Source: CAVXGU01 sp963761615 (lineage in GTDB: Bacteria > Acidobacteriota > Vicinamibacteria > Vicinamibacterales > CAVVIG01). From it: a stretch of 64,000 nucleotides of DNA. A program made the position numbers and the translations under genes. The DNA lies in NCBI GenBank assembly GCA_963761615.1, contig CAVXGU010000003.1, forward strand, positions 1,302,001 to 1,366,000, written 5' to 3'. The notes beneath the pieces are model-generated. The model was not told the origin of the DNA. It saw only the letters and a list, made by a program, of their open reading frames with translations, and did no database searches. Below are positions 49,273 to 60,226 of this stretch, one piece after another; the first letter of the stretch is position 1, and each line of letters opens with the position of its first letter.

Positions 49273-50440
49273 ATGACGAACCCAACGAGGACCCGTCGAC
49301 GGGCAATGGCCACGGTGGCGGCGATCGCGGTGGCCGGAGTGACGTGGCACACCGGCGCGCTCGCGTCGCAGGGGGAGGAGGCGGGCGCAGCGGGCCCGTG
49401 CGCGGCGCGTTTCACGAGGCAGGCGCAGCAGGCCGTCGACCGCTCCAGGCAGACCTCGGGTGCGGAGGGCCTCGCCGTCGCCTTCTACGACGACGGCAGG
49501 GCGTGCACGTTCGTCAGCGGCGACGAGGGCCAGCGGCAGGCCCGTCCGGTCACCGCCGAGACGGCTTTCGCGATGGGCTCGATCGAGAAAGTGTTCAACG
49601 CGACGCTCCTCGCGCTGGACATCGTGCACGGGAAGGCGGCGATCGACGATCAGTCGGCGCGGTTCCTGGTCGGAGACGGCGGCGCCCGGATCCGTCGCAA
49701 CGTGCCGTTCGGCAAGGTCACCCTCCGCCAGCTCGTAACGCACACCTCGGCGCTGCCGCGCGAGCCGCCCCACAGCTCCGAGCGGATCGGCATGGAGCTC
49801 TACCGCGACGAGCGGCTGCCGGCAGAGGTGATCGGGTTCCTCAATGCCTGGCATCCCACGTACGCGCCGGGCACGCGGTACCGGGTACTCGAACCTGGGA
49901 TTCGTCCTGGCCGGCACGGTCGCCGTGGACCTGTCGGGCCAGCCCTACAGCCGGTTCCTGGCGGGGGCGCTCACCGGACCGCTCGGCATGACGCGCACGG
50001 GAGTGCTGTGCGCGACCCCCGCGCCGTGGTGCGCGGTCGCGCACGACGGGACGGGACGGCCGGCCTCGAGCGCCCCGGTCGGCCTGTGGACCACGGCGCA
50101 GGACATGCTGCGCTTCGTCGAGGCAAACCTGGGCGTGCTCGGCCTGCCCCCGGCGCTCGCCCGCGCCATCGATCTCACCCACCAGGAGCTGTTCCGCGCC
50201 GACGGCGATCACGCCGTCGGCATGGGTTGGGAGGAGTTCCATCACGGCGAGGACCGGCTGCTGTCGAAGGACGGGCTCGACTCGGACTTCAGCAGCTGGG
50301 TGGGCTTCGAGCCGGGCCATCACCTCGGCGTGGCGGTGCTGCGCAATGGATCGGGCAAGCCCGCGCCCGAGGTGCTCGGCAAGCAGCTGCTCGCGCTCGC
50401 CGCGTCGCAGCAGACGAGCGGCGACGCTGGCCTACACTAA
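49273..50440 (+). CDS. Serine hydrolase of the beta-lactamase/penicillin-binding family, frame broken near 49884
   Basis: Exported class C beta-lactamase-fold hydrolase: signal sequence AMATVAAIAVAGVTWHTGALA, catalytic Ser-x-x-Lys in GSIEKVFNATLL and, after a one-base insertion in CCGGGTAC (49883-49885), the Tyr-x-Asn motif YSNLGFVLAGTVAVDLSG. Without correction the first frame ends at 50475 in nonsense. Substrate may be peptidoglycan stems, esters or peptides; not necessarily beta-lactams. Start at 49273, or 49306 for a shorter signal. Confidence 0.83.
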
Positions 50441-50648
50441 TGTCTCTCGCTACAACTCCCACAACATCTCTGTAGGGCAGCACTCGCTCGCCCGCGTCCG
50501 ATCCCGCAGTTTTGCTCAGGAAATCACGACTGGTGCCGCGCCGCCGGCGCTGGCGTCCGTCTTGCTCTCCGGACGTGCGGTCGTAAGGTCGCGACCCTGG
50601 TATCCGTGTGCGTCACGTCGACGGCCGCACGCGTGAAGGAGTACCGAC

Positions 50649-52235
50649 ATGAGCAGAAACGGCGTGCTCGCGCGTGCAGCCCTGGGATTTCTCCTCGCCC
50701 TCGTGTTGACGCCTCTGATTCATCCCCAGGTGGCGCGCGCCCAGGCGCCCGCCGCCGCGGCGGCGTCCCTGGGTGATCCCACCGGCGCCACGACGGGTAC
50801 GGCCAAGGACGTCACGGTCCGCGACCCCGACAACCCGACCCTCGCCGAGGTGATGGACACGGTGGGGCACAACAAGATCGCCATCAACTTCGTCTGGACG
50901 CTCATTACCGGCTTTCTCGTCATGTTCATGCAGGCCGGCTTCGCGATGGTGGAGACCGGCTTCACCCGCGCGAAGAACGTCGCCCACACGATGTCCATGA
51001 ACTTCATGGTCTACGCCATCGGCCTCCTCGGGTACTGGATCTGCGGGTTCGCGCTCCAGATGGGCGGCGTCGGCGGCGTGCCGGCCCTTGGCGGGGTGGC
51101 GCCGCTCAACCACGAAGTCGCCATCACCATCGCCGGCCACACGTTCGGACTGTTCGGCACCAGGGGCTTCTTCCTGAGCGGCAACAGCTACGACGTCGGC
51201 GTGTTCACGCTCTTCCTCTTTCAAATGGTCTTCATGGACACGGCCGCCACGATCCCGACGGGCGCGATGGCGGAGCGCTGGAAGTTCTCGGCGTTCTGCA
51301 TCTTCGGGTTCTTCATGGCCATGTTCGTCTATCCGGTGTTCGGCAACTGGGTCTGGGGCGGCGGCTGGCTGTCGCAGCTCGGCACGAACTTCCACCTGGG
51401 GCACGGCCACGTCGACTTCGCCGGCTCCTCGGTCGTGCACATGGTCGGCGGCGTGGCGGGGCTGGCCGGCGCGATCGTGATCGGCCCGCGCATCGGGAAG
51501 TTCAACAAGGACGGCTCCGCCAACGCCATGCCGGGGCACCACATCCCCATGGCCATCGTCGGCACGTTCATCCTGGCCTTCGGCTGGTTCGGCTTCAACC
51601 CCGGTTCGACGTTCGCCGGCGGCGATCTCCGCATCGCCGTGGTGGCGACCAACACCATGCTGGCCAGCGCCGCCGGCGCCTTCACGGCCATGGTGTATGT
51701 CTGGAACCGGTACGGCAAGCCGGACCCGAGCATGCTCGCCAACGGCATGCTGGCCGGCCTCGTCGCGATCACGGCGCCGTGCGCCTTCATCAACAGCGTC
51801 TCGGCCGTCATCATCGGCGGCATCGCCGGAGTCCTCGTCGTCCTGTCGGTGTTCTTCGTCGAGGGCGTCCTCAAGCTCGACGACCCGGTCGGCGCGATCT
51901 CGGTGCACGGCGTCTGCGGCGCCTGGGGCGTCCTGTCGCTGGGCCTGTTCGCGGACGGGGCGTACGGCAGCGGCTGGAACGGCGTCCCGGGCACCGTGCG
52001 TGGCCTGTTCTACGGCGATCCGGGCCAGTTCGTGGCCGAATGCATCGGCATGCTCACGTGCTTCGTGTTCGTGTTCGTCACCTTCTATGCGTTCTTCAAG
52101 ATCGTGGACGCCGTCGTGGGCAACCGTGTCTCGGCAGAGGACGAGATCGCGGGGCTCGACATGCCGGAGATGGGCGTCCTGGGGTATCCGGACTTCGTCC
52201 TGACACCGGGGCACGAGGGCACCGGCGGCGCGTAG
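50649..52235 (+). CDS. amt: Ammonium transporter (Amt/Rh family)
   Basis: A 528-residue Amt with 11 core transmembrane helices behind a cleavable signal and a 60-residue linker. Pore features: the twin histidines in DFAGSSVVHMVGG and DPVGAISVHGVCGAWG, and FQMVFMDTAATIPTGAMAER for the substrate gate. It brings in ammonium. GAAGGAGT is well placed before ATG 50649. No glnK/PII gene is next to it, unlike most amt loci, so regulation must act from elsewhere. The 208 bases upstream show no clear structure. Confidence 0.95.
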   Translation: MSRNGVLARAALGFLLALVLTPLIHPQVARAQAPAAAAASLGDPTGATTGTAKDVTVRDPDNPTLAEVMDTVGHNKIAINFVWTLITGFLVMFMQAGFAMVETGFTRAKNVAHTMSMNFMVYAIGLLGYWICGFALQMGGVGGVPALGGVAPLNHEVAITIAGHTFGLFGTRGFFLSGNSYDVGVFTLFLFQMVFMDTAATIPTGAMAERWKFSAFCIFGFFMAMFVYPVFGNWVWGGGWLSQLGTNFHLGHGHVDFAGSSVVHMVGGVAGLAGAIVIGPRIGKFNKDGSANAMPGHHIPMAIVGTFILAFGWFGFNPGSTFAGGDLRIAVVATNTMLASAAGAFTAMVYVWNRYGKPDPSMLANGMLAGLVAITAPCAFINSVSAVIIGGIAGVLVVLSVFFVEGVLKLDDPVGAISVHGVCGAWGVLSLGLFADGAYGSGWNGVPGTVRGLFYGDPGQFVAECIGMLTCFVFVFVTFYAFFKIVDAVVGNRVSAEDEIAGLDMPEMGVLGYPDFVLTPGHEGTGGA

Positions 52236-52253
52236 CCGAGGACGCGGCGGCGA

Positions 52254-52820
52254 TCAGGCGGCTTCCGGAGGTTCGACGAGACCGGGTGGATCGGGCACCA
52301 CGATCGGGATCGGCGCGCGGTCGCGGATGAAGACGTAGTGTCGCGGGTGCGACGAGGACACGCGATAGCCGGCGTCGGACAGGGCGCCGACCACCCGCGT
52401 GGGGGCCGGTCCGCAGGCGCCGTCGTCGTGGATCTCGACGATCAACGTCGACACGTGGCGGACGATCGTGTCCAGTTCGTGGGCGACCAGTGCCGCGTTC
52501 GCCCGGATGATCTCGATGAGCCGGGCATTCGCCTCCACGACGACGTGTCGGTGCGGATTCGACAGGCGGCGGTTGATGACGCACGCGACCACGCCGATCC
52601 CGCCGCCGAGTTCGACGACGGGCTTCGCGGGGTCGAGATGCCGGCGCAGCGCCTGTCGCTCCCCGCGTTCGTAGCGGTGGAACAGCAGGCTGCTCTTCAC
52701 CCGGCGCGTGATGACCGGGCTGCTGACGTCGAACTCGCAGCCGTCGAGGGCGAGCACGGCGCGGGCGCCGCCGTGCCGGTAGACGCGCGCGGCGCTGGCC
52801 GGCCTCGTACGGAACGTCAT
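52254..52820 (-). CDS. Short FkbM-like methyltransferase
   Basis: This 188-residue protein has the SAM-binding VVELGGGIGVVACVINRRL, then VVVEANARLIEIIRANAAL, and the C-terminal strand pair TLIVEIHDDG and GYRVSSSHPRHYVF of FkbM-type O-methyltransferases. Relatives usually have about 70 more residues between these blocks, including the catalytic Lys-Asp-Val-Glu-Gly region, which is absent here. It may be an inactive remnant or carry an in-frame deletion. Start ATG 52820; it follows the dehydrogenase gene stop at 52844 by 23 bases on the same strand. Confidence 0.65.
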   Translation of the reverse strand: MTFRTRPASAARVYRHGGARAVLALDGCEFDVSSPVITRRVKSSLLFHRYERGERQALRRHLDPAKPVVELGGGIGVVACVINRRLSNPHRHVVVEANARLIEIIRANAALVAHELDTIVRHVSTLIVEIHDDGACGPAPTRVVGALSDAGYRVSSSHPRHYVFIRDRAPIPIVVPDPPGLVEPPEAA

Positions 52821-52843
52821 GGACCGGCGCTGTCGGTGGCGAG

Positions 52844-54333
<1,490 letters not shown>

Positions 54334-54337
<4 letters not shown>

Positions 54338-55641
54338 GCGAGCATGCCGTCGACGACCGAGAGCGCACGGTCGATGATGCCGAAGCCGTCGCGCAGCTCG
54401 GCCTCGGTGATCGAGAGGGGCGGGTTGGTGAAGAACGTGTTCCAGCGCACGAACGTGTACAGGCCCCCGTTCCGGAGCTCGCGCCCGAGCGCCTGCATCT
54501 CCGGCGAGCTGCCGTTGAAGGGCGCCAGCGGCTCCATGGTCCGGCGGCTCCTCACGAGCTCGACGATGCCGAACAGGCCGATGTGGCGGACGGCGCCGAC
54601 CGAGGGATGACGGTCGGAGAGGCTGCGCATCAGCCCGGCCATGACGTCGCCCATGCGGCGCGCGTTGCCCAGCAGGTCGTCCTGCTCGTACACCGCCAGG
54701 GTGGCCAGCGCGGCCGCGCACGCCAGCGGATGGCTGTTGTACGTCAGGCCGCCGTAGAAGACGTGATCGCGGAAGTGGTCCGCGATCCGGCGGCGCATCC
54801 CGACGGCGCCGAGCGGGACGTACGCGCTCGTCAGCCCCTTCGCCATCGTGAGCAGGTCCGGAACGACGCCCCAGTGATCGACGGCGAACCAGCGGCCGGT
54901 GCGGCCGAAGCCGGCCATCACCTCGTCGGCGATCAGGAGGATGCCGTACCGATCGCAGAGCGTGCGGACGCCTTCGAGGTAGCCGGCCGGGGGAACGAGG
55001 ACGCCGTTGGTGCCCGTGACGGGCTCGAGGATGAAGCCGGCGATCGTGGCCGGGCCCTCGAGCTGGATGACCTCCTCGAGCATCGCCAGCGACGAGGCCG
55101 CATCGTCCCAGCCGCGCTGGATGCCGTGGTACGGATCGAGGACGTGCACGACGCCGGGTATGCCCGGCTCGTTGGCCCACCGCCGGGGATCGCCGGTCAG
55201 CGTCATGCTGCCCGCGGTGGCGCCGTGGTACGAGCGATAGCGCGCGAGGATCTTGTGCCGGCCGGTGTAGAGGCGCGCGAGCTTGACGGCGTTCTCGTTG
55301 GCCTCGGCGCCGCCGTTGGTGAAGAAGAAGACGTCGATGTCGCCCGGCGTCAGCTCGGCCAGCTTCGCGCCGAGGCGGGCGCGCGGCTCGGTCGCCATGA
55401 ACGGGTTGGCGTAGGCGAGCCGGCTGGCCTGGTCGTGCATCGCGGCGATGACGCGCTCGTCGCCGTGCCCGATGTTCACGCACATCAGCTGGCTGTTGAA
55501 GTCGAGGAAGCGCCGGCCGTCGGGCGTGTAGAAATAGCACCCCTTCGCGTGGCTGACCGGGATCGGGTCGACGGCGTCCTGCGCCGACCACTCGAACAGC
55601 GTGTGCGCCTTCGTGAGCGCGACGATGTCCTCGCCGGTCAT
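54334..55641 (-). CDS. Class III (omega-amino acid) aminotransferase
   Basis: A 435-residue PLP enzyme of the ornithine/beta-alanine aminotransferase class: FFTNGGAEANENAVKLAR, DEVMAGFGRTGRWFA and the cofactor lysine in LTMAKGLTSAYVPLGAV. Next to the semialdehyde dehydrogenase it most likely turns beta-alanine or 3-aminoisobutyrate into the semialdehyde used by that enzyme. Its ATG overlaps the amidohydrolase stop and its own TGA overlaps the dehydrogenase start, so the three genes form a tightly coupled operon. Confidence 0.9.
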
Positions 55642-57362
55642 GCCTGGTACGCCGTGGTGCCGCCGACGACCGTGCGAACGATCGTGATGTCCTTGATCTT
55701 CTCGGGGTCGACGGTGTGGATGTCCTCGGCGAGGACGACGTAGTCGGCGAGCTTGCCCGCCTCGATCGACCCCTTGAGCGCTTCCTCGTGCGAGTTGTAC
55801 GCGCCGTTGATCGTGTTGACCTTGAGCGCCTCGTCCACGCTGATGCGCTGGTTGGCGCCCCACGTCTTCCCGTCCCACCCGGTGCGCGTGACCATGCCCT
55901 GCATGCCCATGAGGGGCGCGAACGGCCCGGGGGCGAAGTCGGAGCCGGCGGCCGCGTGGATGCCGGCGTCGAGCAGCGTCCGGTAGGCCATACAGTGCTT
56001 CATCAGCTCCTCGCCGTAGAAGACGAACTTGTCCGAGTTGTAGTACGCGTAGGTGGTGAAGAGCGCCGGAACGCCGCCCAGCGCCTTGATCCGCCGCACC
56101 AGGTCGTCGTTGACGAGAGTGCAGTGCGTGATCTTGGGGCGGGCGTCCGTGCGCGGGAAGAGCTTCGCCGCGCGCTCGAGCGCCGTCAGGTACATGTCGA
56201 TCGCGACGTCGCCGTTGGCGTGGCAGTTCGGCTGGATGCCGGCGCGCCACACGCGCTCGACCCACTGATTGAGGGTCTCCTGCGTCTCGGTGACGTTGCC
56301 CGTGTACTCGTTCTTGCTGTCGGGATAGGGAACGCTCAGCGCCATGGTGCGCTCGGAGAACGAGCCGTCGACGGTGTGCTCGGAGGTCGCGCCGAACCGG
56401 AGCCGCTCGTCGCCGAAGCCGGTTTTGATACCGGTGTCGATCATCGCGTCGAGCACCTTGCCGCTCGCCTCGTAGCTGACGCGGTGCAGCAGCTCGCCGC
56501 GGGCCCGCACGTCCTGCAGCGCGGCCAGGTTGCCGCCCTCGTGGTGCACGCTCGTCAGGCCGTAGCGCACGAACTGCTTGGAGATGTACGCGAGGCCGTC
56601 GCGGCTGCGCTGCTGAACCTGCTCCGGCGTGAACGTCTCGTGCTTGCCGACCCGGCTGAAGGCGCCGCGCGCGCGGTCGGTCACCCGGCCGTTCAACGCG
56701 CCGTCGGCGTCGCAATCGAACGTGCCCCCGGGCGGGTTCGGCGTGTCCTTGGTCACCCCCGCCATCTGGAACGCCCTGCTGTTGTAGTAGGAAGTGTGGC
56801 CGCCGCGGTGGTGCACGACGACGGGCAGGTCGGTCGACACCTGGTCGAGATCGTGGATGTTCAGCTGGCGCTTGTCCTTGACCTTCGTGTCGTCGAAGAA
56901 GTAGCCGTCGACCCACGTGCCGGGCGCCGTCTTCTGGGCCTTGGCGCGCAGCTTGTCGACGATGCTCGCGATGGTGACGAACTCGACCTCGTACGGGTTG
57001 CCGACCAGGACGTCGTAGAGCAGCGTCTCGCCGCCCGCGTGGTTGTGGCAGTCGGTGAACCCGGGCACGATCGTCATGCCCTTGGCGTCGTACACCTCGG
57101 TGGCCCGGCCCGCCAGGCCGCGGATGTCGGCCGACGTGCCGACGGCGACGAACCGGCCGCCCTTGACCGCGAACGCCTCGGCCTTCGACATCTGCGGATC
57201 GATCGTGTAAACGGCCGCGTTGACGACGACGAGATCGGGGCTGTCGGTGTCGGACGCGGCCTGGGCCGCGGGTGCGGCGCCGAGCCACGGCGCGGCCGCC
57301 GCCCCGGCGATGCCGGCCCCCGTCAACCCCATGAACTCCCTGCGGCTGTGGCGCTGTGTCAT
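55638..57362 (-). CDS. Tat-exported YtcJ-like amidohydrolase
   Basis: A 574-residue amidohydrolase of the YtcJ/LAF3 type with a Tat signal (HSRREFMGLTGAGIAGAAAA). Metal ligands: VPGFTDCHNHAGG at the start of the barrel, HANGDVAIDM and the late GSDFAPGPFAP. Family members hydrolyse amide bonds in N-acyl amino acids, formamides or hydantoin-like rings. First gene of the operon with the aminotransferase and dehydrogenase, so it may release the amino acid in the periplasm. ATG 57362. Confidence 0.9.
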   Translation of the reverse strand: MTQRHSRREFMGLTGAGIAGAAAAPWLGAAPAAQAASDTDSPDLVVVNAAVYTIDPQMSKAEAFAVKGGRFVAVGTSADIRGLAGRATEVYDAKGMTIVPGFTDCHNHAGGETLLYDVLVGNPYEVEFVTIASIVDKLRAKAQKTAPGTWVDGYFFDDTKVKDKRQLNIHDLDQVSTDLPVVVHHRGGHTSYYNSRAFQMAGVTKDTPNPPGGTFDCDADGALNGRVTDRARGAFSRVGKHETFTPEQVQQRSRDGLAYISKQFVRYGLTSVHHEGGNLAALQDVRARGELLHRVSYEASGKVLDAMIDTGIKTGFGDERLRFGATSEHTVDGSFSERTMALSVPYPDSKNEYTGNVTETQETLNQWVERVWRAGIQPNCHANGDVAIDMYLTALERAAKLFPRTDARPKITHCTLVNDDLVRRIKALGGVPALFTTYAYYNSDKFVFYGEELMKHCMAYRTLLDAGIHAAAGSDFAPGPFAPLMGMQGMVTRTGWDGKTWGANQRISVDEALKVNTINGAYNSHEEALKGSIEAGKLADYVVLAEDIHTVDPEKIKDITIVRTVVGGTTAYQA

Positions 57363-57467
57363 GGCGTGCCTCTCAAGTGTAGTCAGCGATGGTGGGTTCC
57401 GGTCGTCACGGCGGCACCATGATTAGCACAGGGGCCCCCGGATCGCAACAGCGCCGCGCGCGCCGGC

Positions 57468-58301
57468 TCAGGCGACGACGCGCGGGTAGATGTACGACGC
57501 CAGGACGACGAGCACGACCGTCGCCGCGACGAGCACGCCGAAGTCGGTGGCGAGGCCGAACGTGCTGGTGCCCCCGCTGATCATCAGCGCCCGGAGCGCA
57601 TCGACCTCGTAGCTGAGCGGGTTGAGCCGGGCGACGGTGCGCAGCCACCCCGGCATGATCGCGAGCGGGTAGATGGCGTTGCTCGCGAAGAAGAGCGGCA
57701 TCGTCAGCACCTGACCGATGCCCATGAAGCGCTCGCGCGTCTTGACGATCGACGCGATGATGAGCGAGAGGGTCGCGAAGCAGCCCGCGCCGGTCAGCAC
57801 CGCGGCGGTGACCCCCGCCAGCGCCGCGACGCTCCAGTTCATGTGGACGCCCAGCAGCAGCGCGAGCAGGTAGACGATCACCACCTGCGAGAGGCTCCGG
57901 ACGCCCGCCGACACCGCCTTGCCCAGCACGAGCGCGCCGCGCGGCGTCGGACTGACGAACAGCTTGTGGACGATGCCGAGATCGCGCTCCCAGATGACGG
58001 CGATGCCGTAGAAGATCGCGACGAACAGGACGCTCTGCGCGAGGATGCCCGGCGCCATGAAGTCCAGGTAGGGGATGCCGCCGGTCGGGATGGCCCGCAG
58101 GCGCGTGAACACCTCGCCGAAGATGAGCAGCCAGAGCGCCGGCTGCACCGCGCGGGTGACGAGCTCGGTCGGATCGTGCCGCAGCTTGCGGACCTCGAGC
58201 TCGGTGATGACGCCGGTCTTGTAGATGAAGCCGCGGAGGACGGCCGCCGGACCCGGCTCAGCCGACGCGACGGGCGGTGCGTCGAGTGCGCGAGACGTCA
58301 C
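57468..58301 (-). CDS. ABC-2 type transporter permease
   Basis: A 277-residue ABC-2 permease with six transmembrane segments and the family core (LFVAIFYGIAVIWERDLGIVHKLFVSPTPRGALVLGKA, at about 90-128; RFMGIGQVLTMPLFFASNAIYP later). It exports drugs or polysaccharide/lipid with the ATPase encoded just upstream. The first 20 codons overlap the ATPase gene by 44 bases. Typical DrrB-like resistance or lipid exporter; cargo unknown. Confidence 0.9.
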   Translation of the reverse strand: MTSRALDAPPVASAEPGPAAVLRGFIYKTGVITELEVRKLRHDPTELVTRAVQPALWLLIFGEVFTRLRAIPTGGIPYLDFMAPGILAQSVLFVAIFYGIAVIWERDLGIVHKLFVSPTPRGALVLGKAVSAGVRSLSQVVIVYLLALLLGVHMNWSVAALAGVTAAVLTGAGCFATLSLIIASIVKTRERFMGIGQVLTMPLFFASNAIYPLAIMPGWLRTVARLNPLSYEVDALRALMISGGTSTFGLATDFGVLVAATVVLVVLASYIYPRVVA

Positions 58302-59052
58302 GGAACGTGCCTCCTGATTCGATCGGCGACCCGGCGTACCGGACGAAGACGTCGTCCAGGCTGGCGTCGGGGCCGAGCGAGGCTTTGAGGTCGGCCGGCG
58401 AGCCCGAGACGGCGATGCGGCCCCGATGCAGGATCGCGATCTCGTGGCAGAGCTCGTCGGCTTCCTCCATGAGATGCGTCGTGAGCAGAATCGTCGTGTC
58501 CAGGTCGGCCTTGAGCGCCAGGAGCCGTTCCCAGACCGACTTGCGCGCGATGGGGTCCAGGCCGATCGTCGGCTCGTCGAGGAAGAGCACCCGCGGGCGG
58601 TGCAGCATCGACTGCGCGATCTCGAGACGCCGGATCATCCCCCCGGAGTACTCGCGGACGAGCCGGTCGGCCGCGCCCGTGAGCTCCATCACCTCGAGCG
58701 CGTCGGCGATGCGGCTCCCGCGATCCCGCGAGGGAATGTCGTAGAGCTTGGCGAAGATCAGCAGGTTCTCGTAGCCCGTGAGGGTGCCGTCGGCCGAGAT
58801 CATCTGCGGCACGTAGCCGATGGCGCGGCGGACCTTTGCGGCCTGCCGACGGATGTCGAAGCCCGCCACCGTCGCCGTCCCCGCCGTGGGCGGCAGCAGC
58901 GTCGTGAGCATCTTGATCACGGTCGTCTTGCCGGCGCCGTTCGAGCCGAGGAGGCCGAACACGCGGCCCTCCTCGACCGCAATCGACAGGCGATCGACGG
59001 CCAGAAGGCCGCCGAAGCGCTTGGTCAGATCGCGCGTCTCGAGCATCAGCAC
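58258..59052 (-). CDS. ABC transporter ATP-binding protein (DrrA/CcmA type)
   Basis: A 264-residue ATPase: Walker A LLGSNGAGKTTVIKML, signature YSGGMIRRLEIAQSML, Walker B VLFLDEPTIGLDP and switch His in TTHLMEEADELC. A typical DrrA-family length would be about 310-330; here the C-terminus is short and ends in a basic segment coded inside the permease gene start. Pairs with the overlapping ABC-2 permease. Confidence 0.93.
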   Translation of the reverse strand: MLMLETRDLTKRFGGLLAVDRLSIAVEEGRVFGLLGSNGAGKTTVIKMLTTLLPPTAGTATVAGFDIRRQAAKVRRAIGYVPQMISADGTLTGYENLLIFAKLYDIPSRDRGSRIADALEVMELTGAADRLVREYSGGMIRRLEIAQSMLHRPRVLFLDEPTIGLDPIARKSVWERLLALKADLDTTILLTTHLMEEADELCHEIAILHRGRIAVSGSPADLKASLGPDASLDDVFVRYAGSPIESGGTFRDVSRTRRTARRVG

Positions 59053-59127
59053 GGGGAAGGCACCATCGCGGGAGTCGCGCCCGATCCGCGGCGTCCAGCG
59101 ACCCCGAGAGTGTACATCGAGGCGGCG

Positions 59128-60054
59128 TCAGGATGCGGGCGGCTGGTGCGATCCAGGCGGGTTCGGTCCGGGACCGGAGGCGGCGACGGCGAGCGGCACG
59201 GCGGTGCGCAGGTGGATGTCGCGCTGCGGGAAAGGAATCTCGATGCCCTGCCGTGTGAAGGCGTCGTAGACCGCGAAGTTGACCTTGCTGACGAGGGCCG
59301 GGCGCCGCTGCAGCAGCTCGCGCGTCCAGGCGAGCACCTCGAAGTCGATGGACGAGTCGCCGAAGTCGACGAGCCGGACCTCGGGCGCGGGGTCCTTCAG
59401 CACCTCCGGGACGGTCGCGACGGCCCCGAGGAGCGCCGCCTCGACGCGCCGCGGGTCCGTGCCGTACGCGACCCCGATCGGCACGTGGACGCGGATGCTG
59501 TCGCCGCCGCGGCTCCAGTTGACCACCTGCAGCGTGACGAAGTCCTTGTTGGGCACGATCACCGCGATCGAGTCGTTCGTCAGGATCTCGGTCGCGCGGA
59601 TGTTGATGCGCGTCACCTGGCCGTCCAGTTGGCCGACCTGGATGTGATCGCCGACCTCGATGGGACGCTCGAGGAGCAGGATCAGGCCCGAGATGAAGTT
59701 CGAGGCGACCTCCTGGAGGCCGAAGCCGATGCCGACGCCCAGCGCGCCGACGAGCACGGTGAGGCTCGTCAGGTTCACGCCGCTCGCCTGGATGACGACC
59801 AGCCACCCGATGGTCACGAAGAGGTAGAACGCGATGTTCGAGATCGCGTAGGCCAGGCCGGATTCGAGGTGCAGGTGGGGCAGGAGCCGCTGGGCGAGCG
59901 CCCGGCGGAGCGCGCGGCCCACGAGGAAGACGATGACGAGCGCGACGGCGACCTGCAGGAGGCCGCCCGCCGACACGCGCGCGCCGCCGAGCGAGACGAG
60001 CGGCGCGCCGAACCAGCGGGCGATCGCGGCGAGACGATCGTGGAGCCCGACCAT
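59128..60054 (-). CDS. MscS-family mechanosensitive channel
   Basis: A 308-residue small-conductance channel: three transmembrane helices, the pore-lining TM3 with the Gly/Ala pattern (VLVGALGVGIGFGLQEVASNFISGLILLLERPIEVGD, about 100-136) and the beta domain (NIRATEILTNDSIAVIVPNKDF). It opens under membrane tension to relieve osmotic shock. ATG 60054, stop near the ABC ATPase start with a 75-base gap. C-terminal tail is Pro/Gly-rich and variable. Confidence 0.94.
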   Translation of the reverse strand: MVGLHDRLAAIARWFGAPLVSLGGARVSAGGLLQVAVALVIVFLVGRALRRALAQRLLPHLHLESGLAYAISNIAFYLFVTIGWLVVIQASGVNLTSLTVLVGALGVGIGFGLQEVASNFISGLILLLERPIEVGDHIQVGQLDGQVTRINIRATEILTNDSIAVIVPNKDFVTLQVVNWSRGGDSIRVHVPIGVAYGTDPRRVEAALLGAVATVPEVLKDPAPEVRLVDFGDSSIDFEVLAWTRELLQRRPALVSKVNFAVYDAFTRQGIEIPFPQRDIHLRTAVPLAVAASGPGPNPPGSHQPPAS

Positions 60055-60226
60055 GGCCGCCTAGGCCTGTGCGGCGCGAACGCGCGCCCGTGCGGGAGCC
60101 ATCGGCCTCACTATACGATGGCTCCCTCGGCGTGTCGAAGGTGATCGATTCGACGGGTGCCCCGCGCGTCCCGACTCCCGGGGAATCGCGGGAGCCGACC
60201 TTCCCCTGGATTTCCCTGGCGCGACC

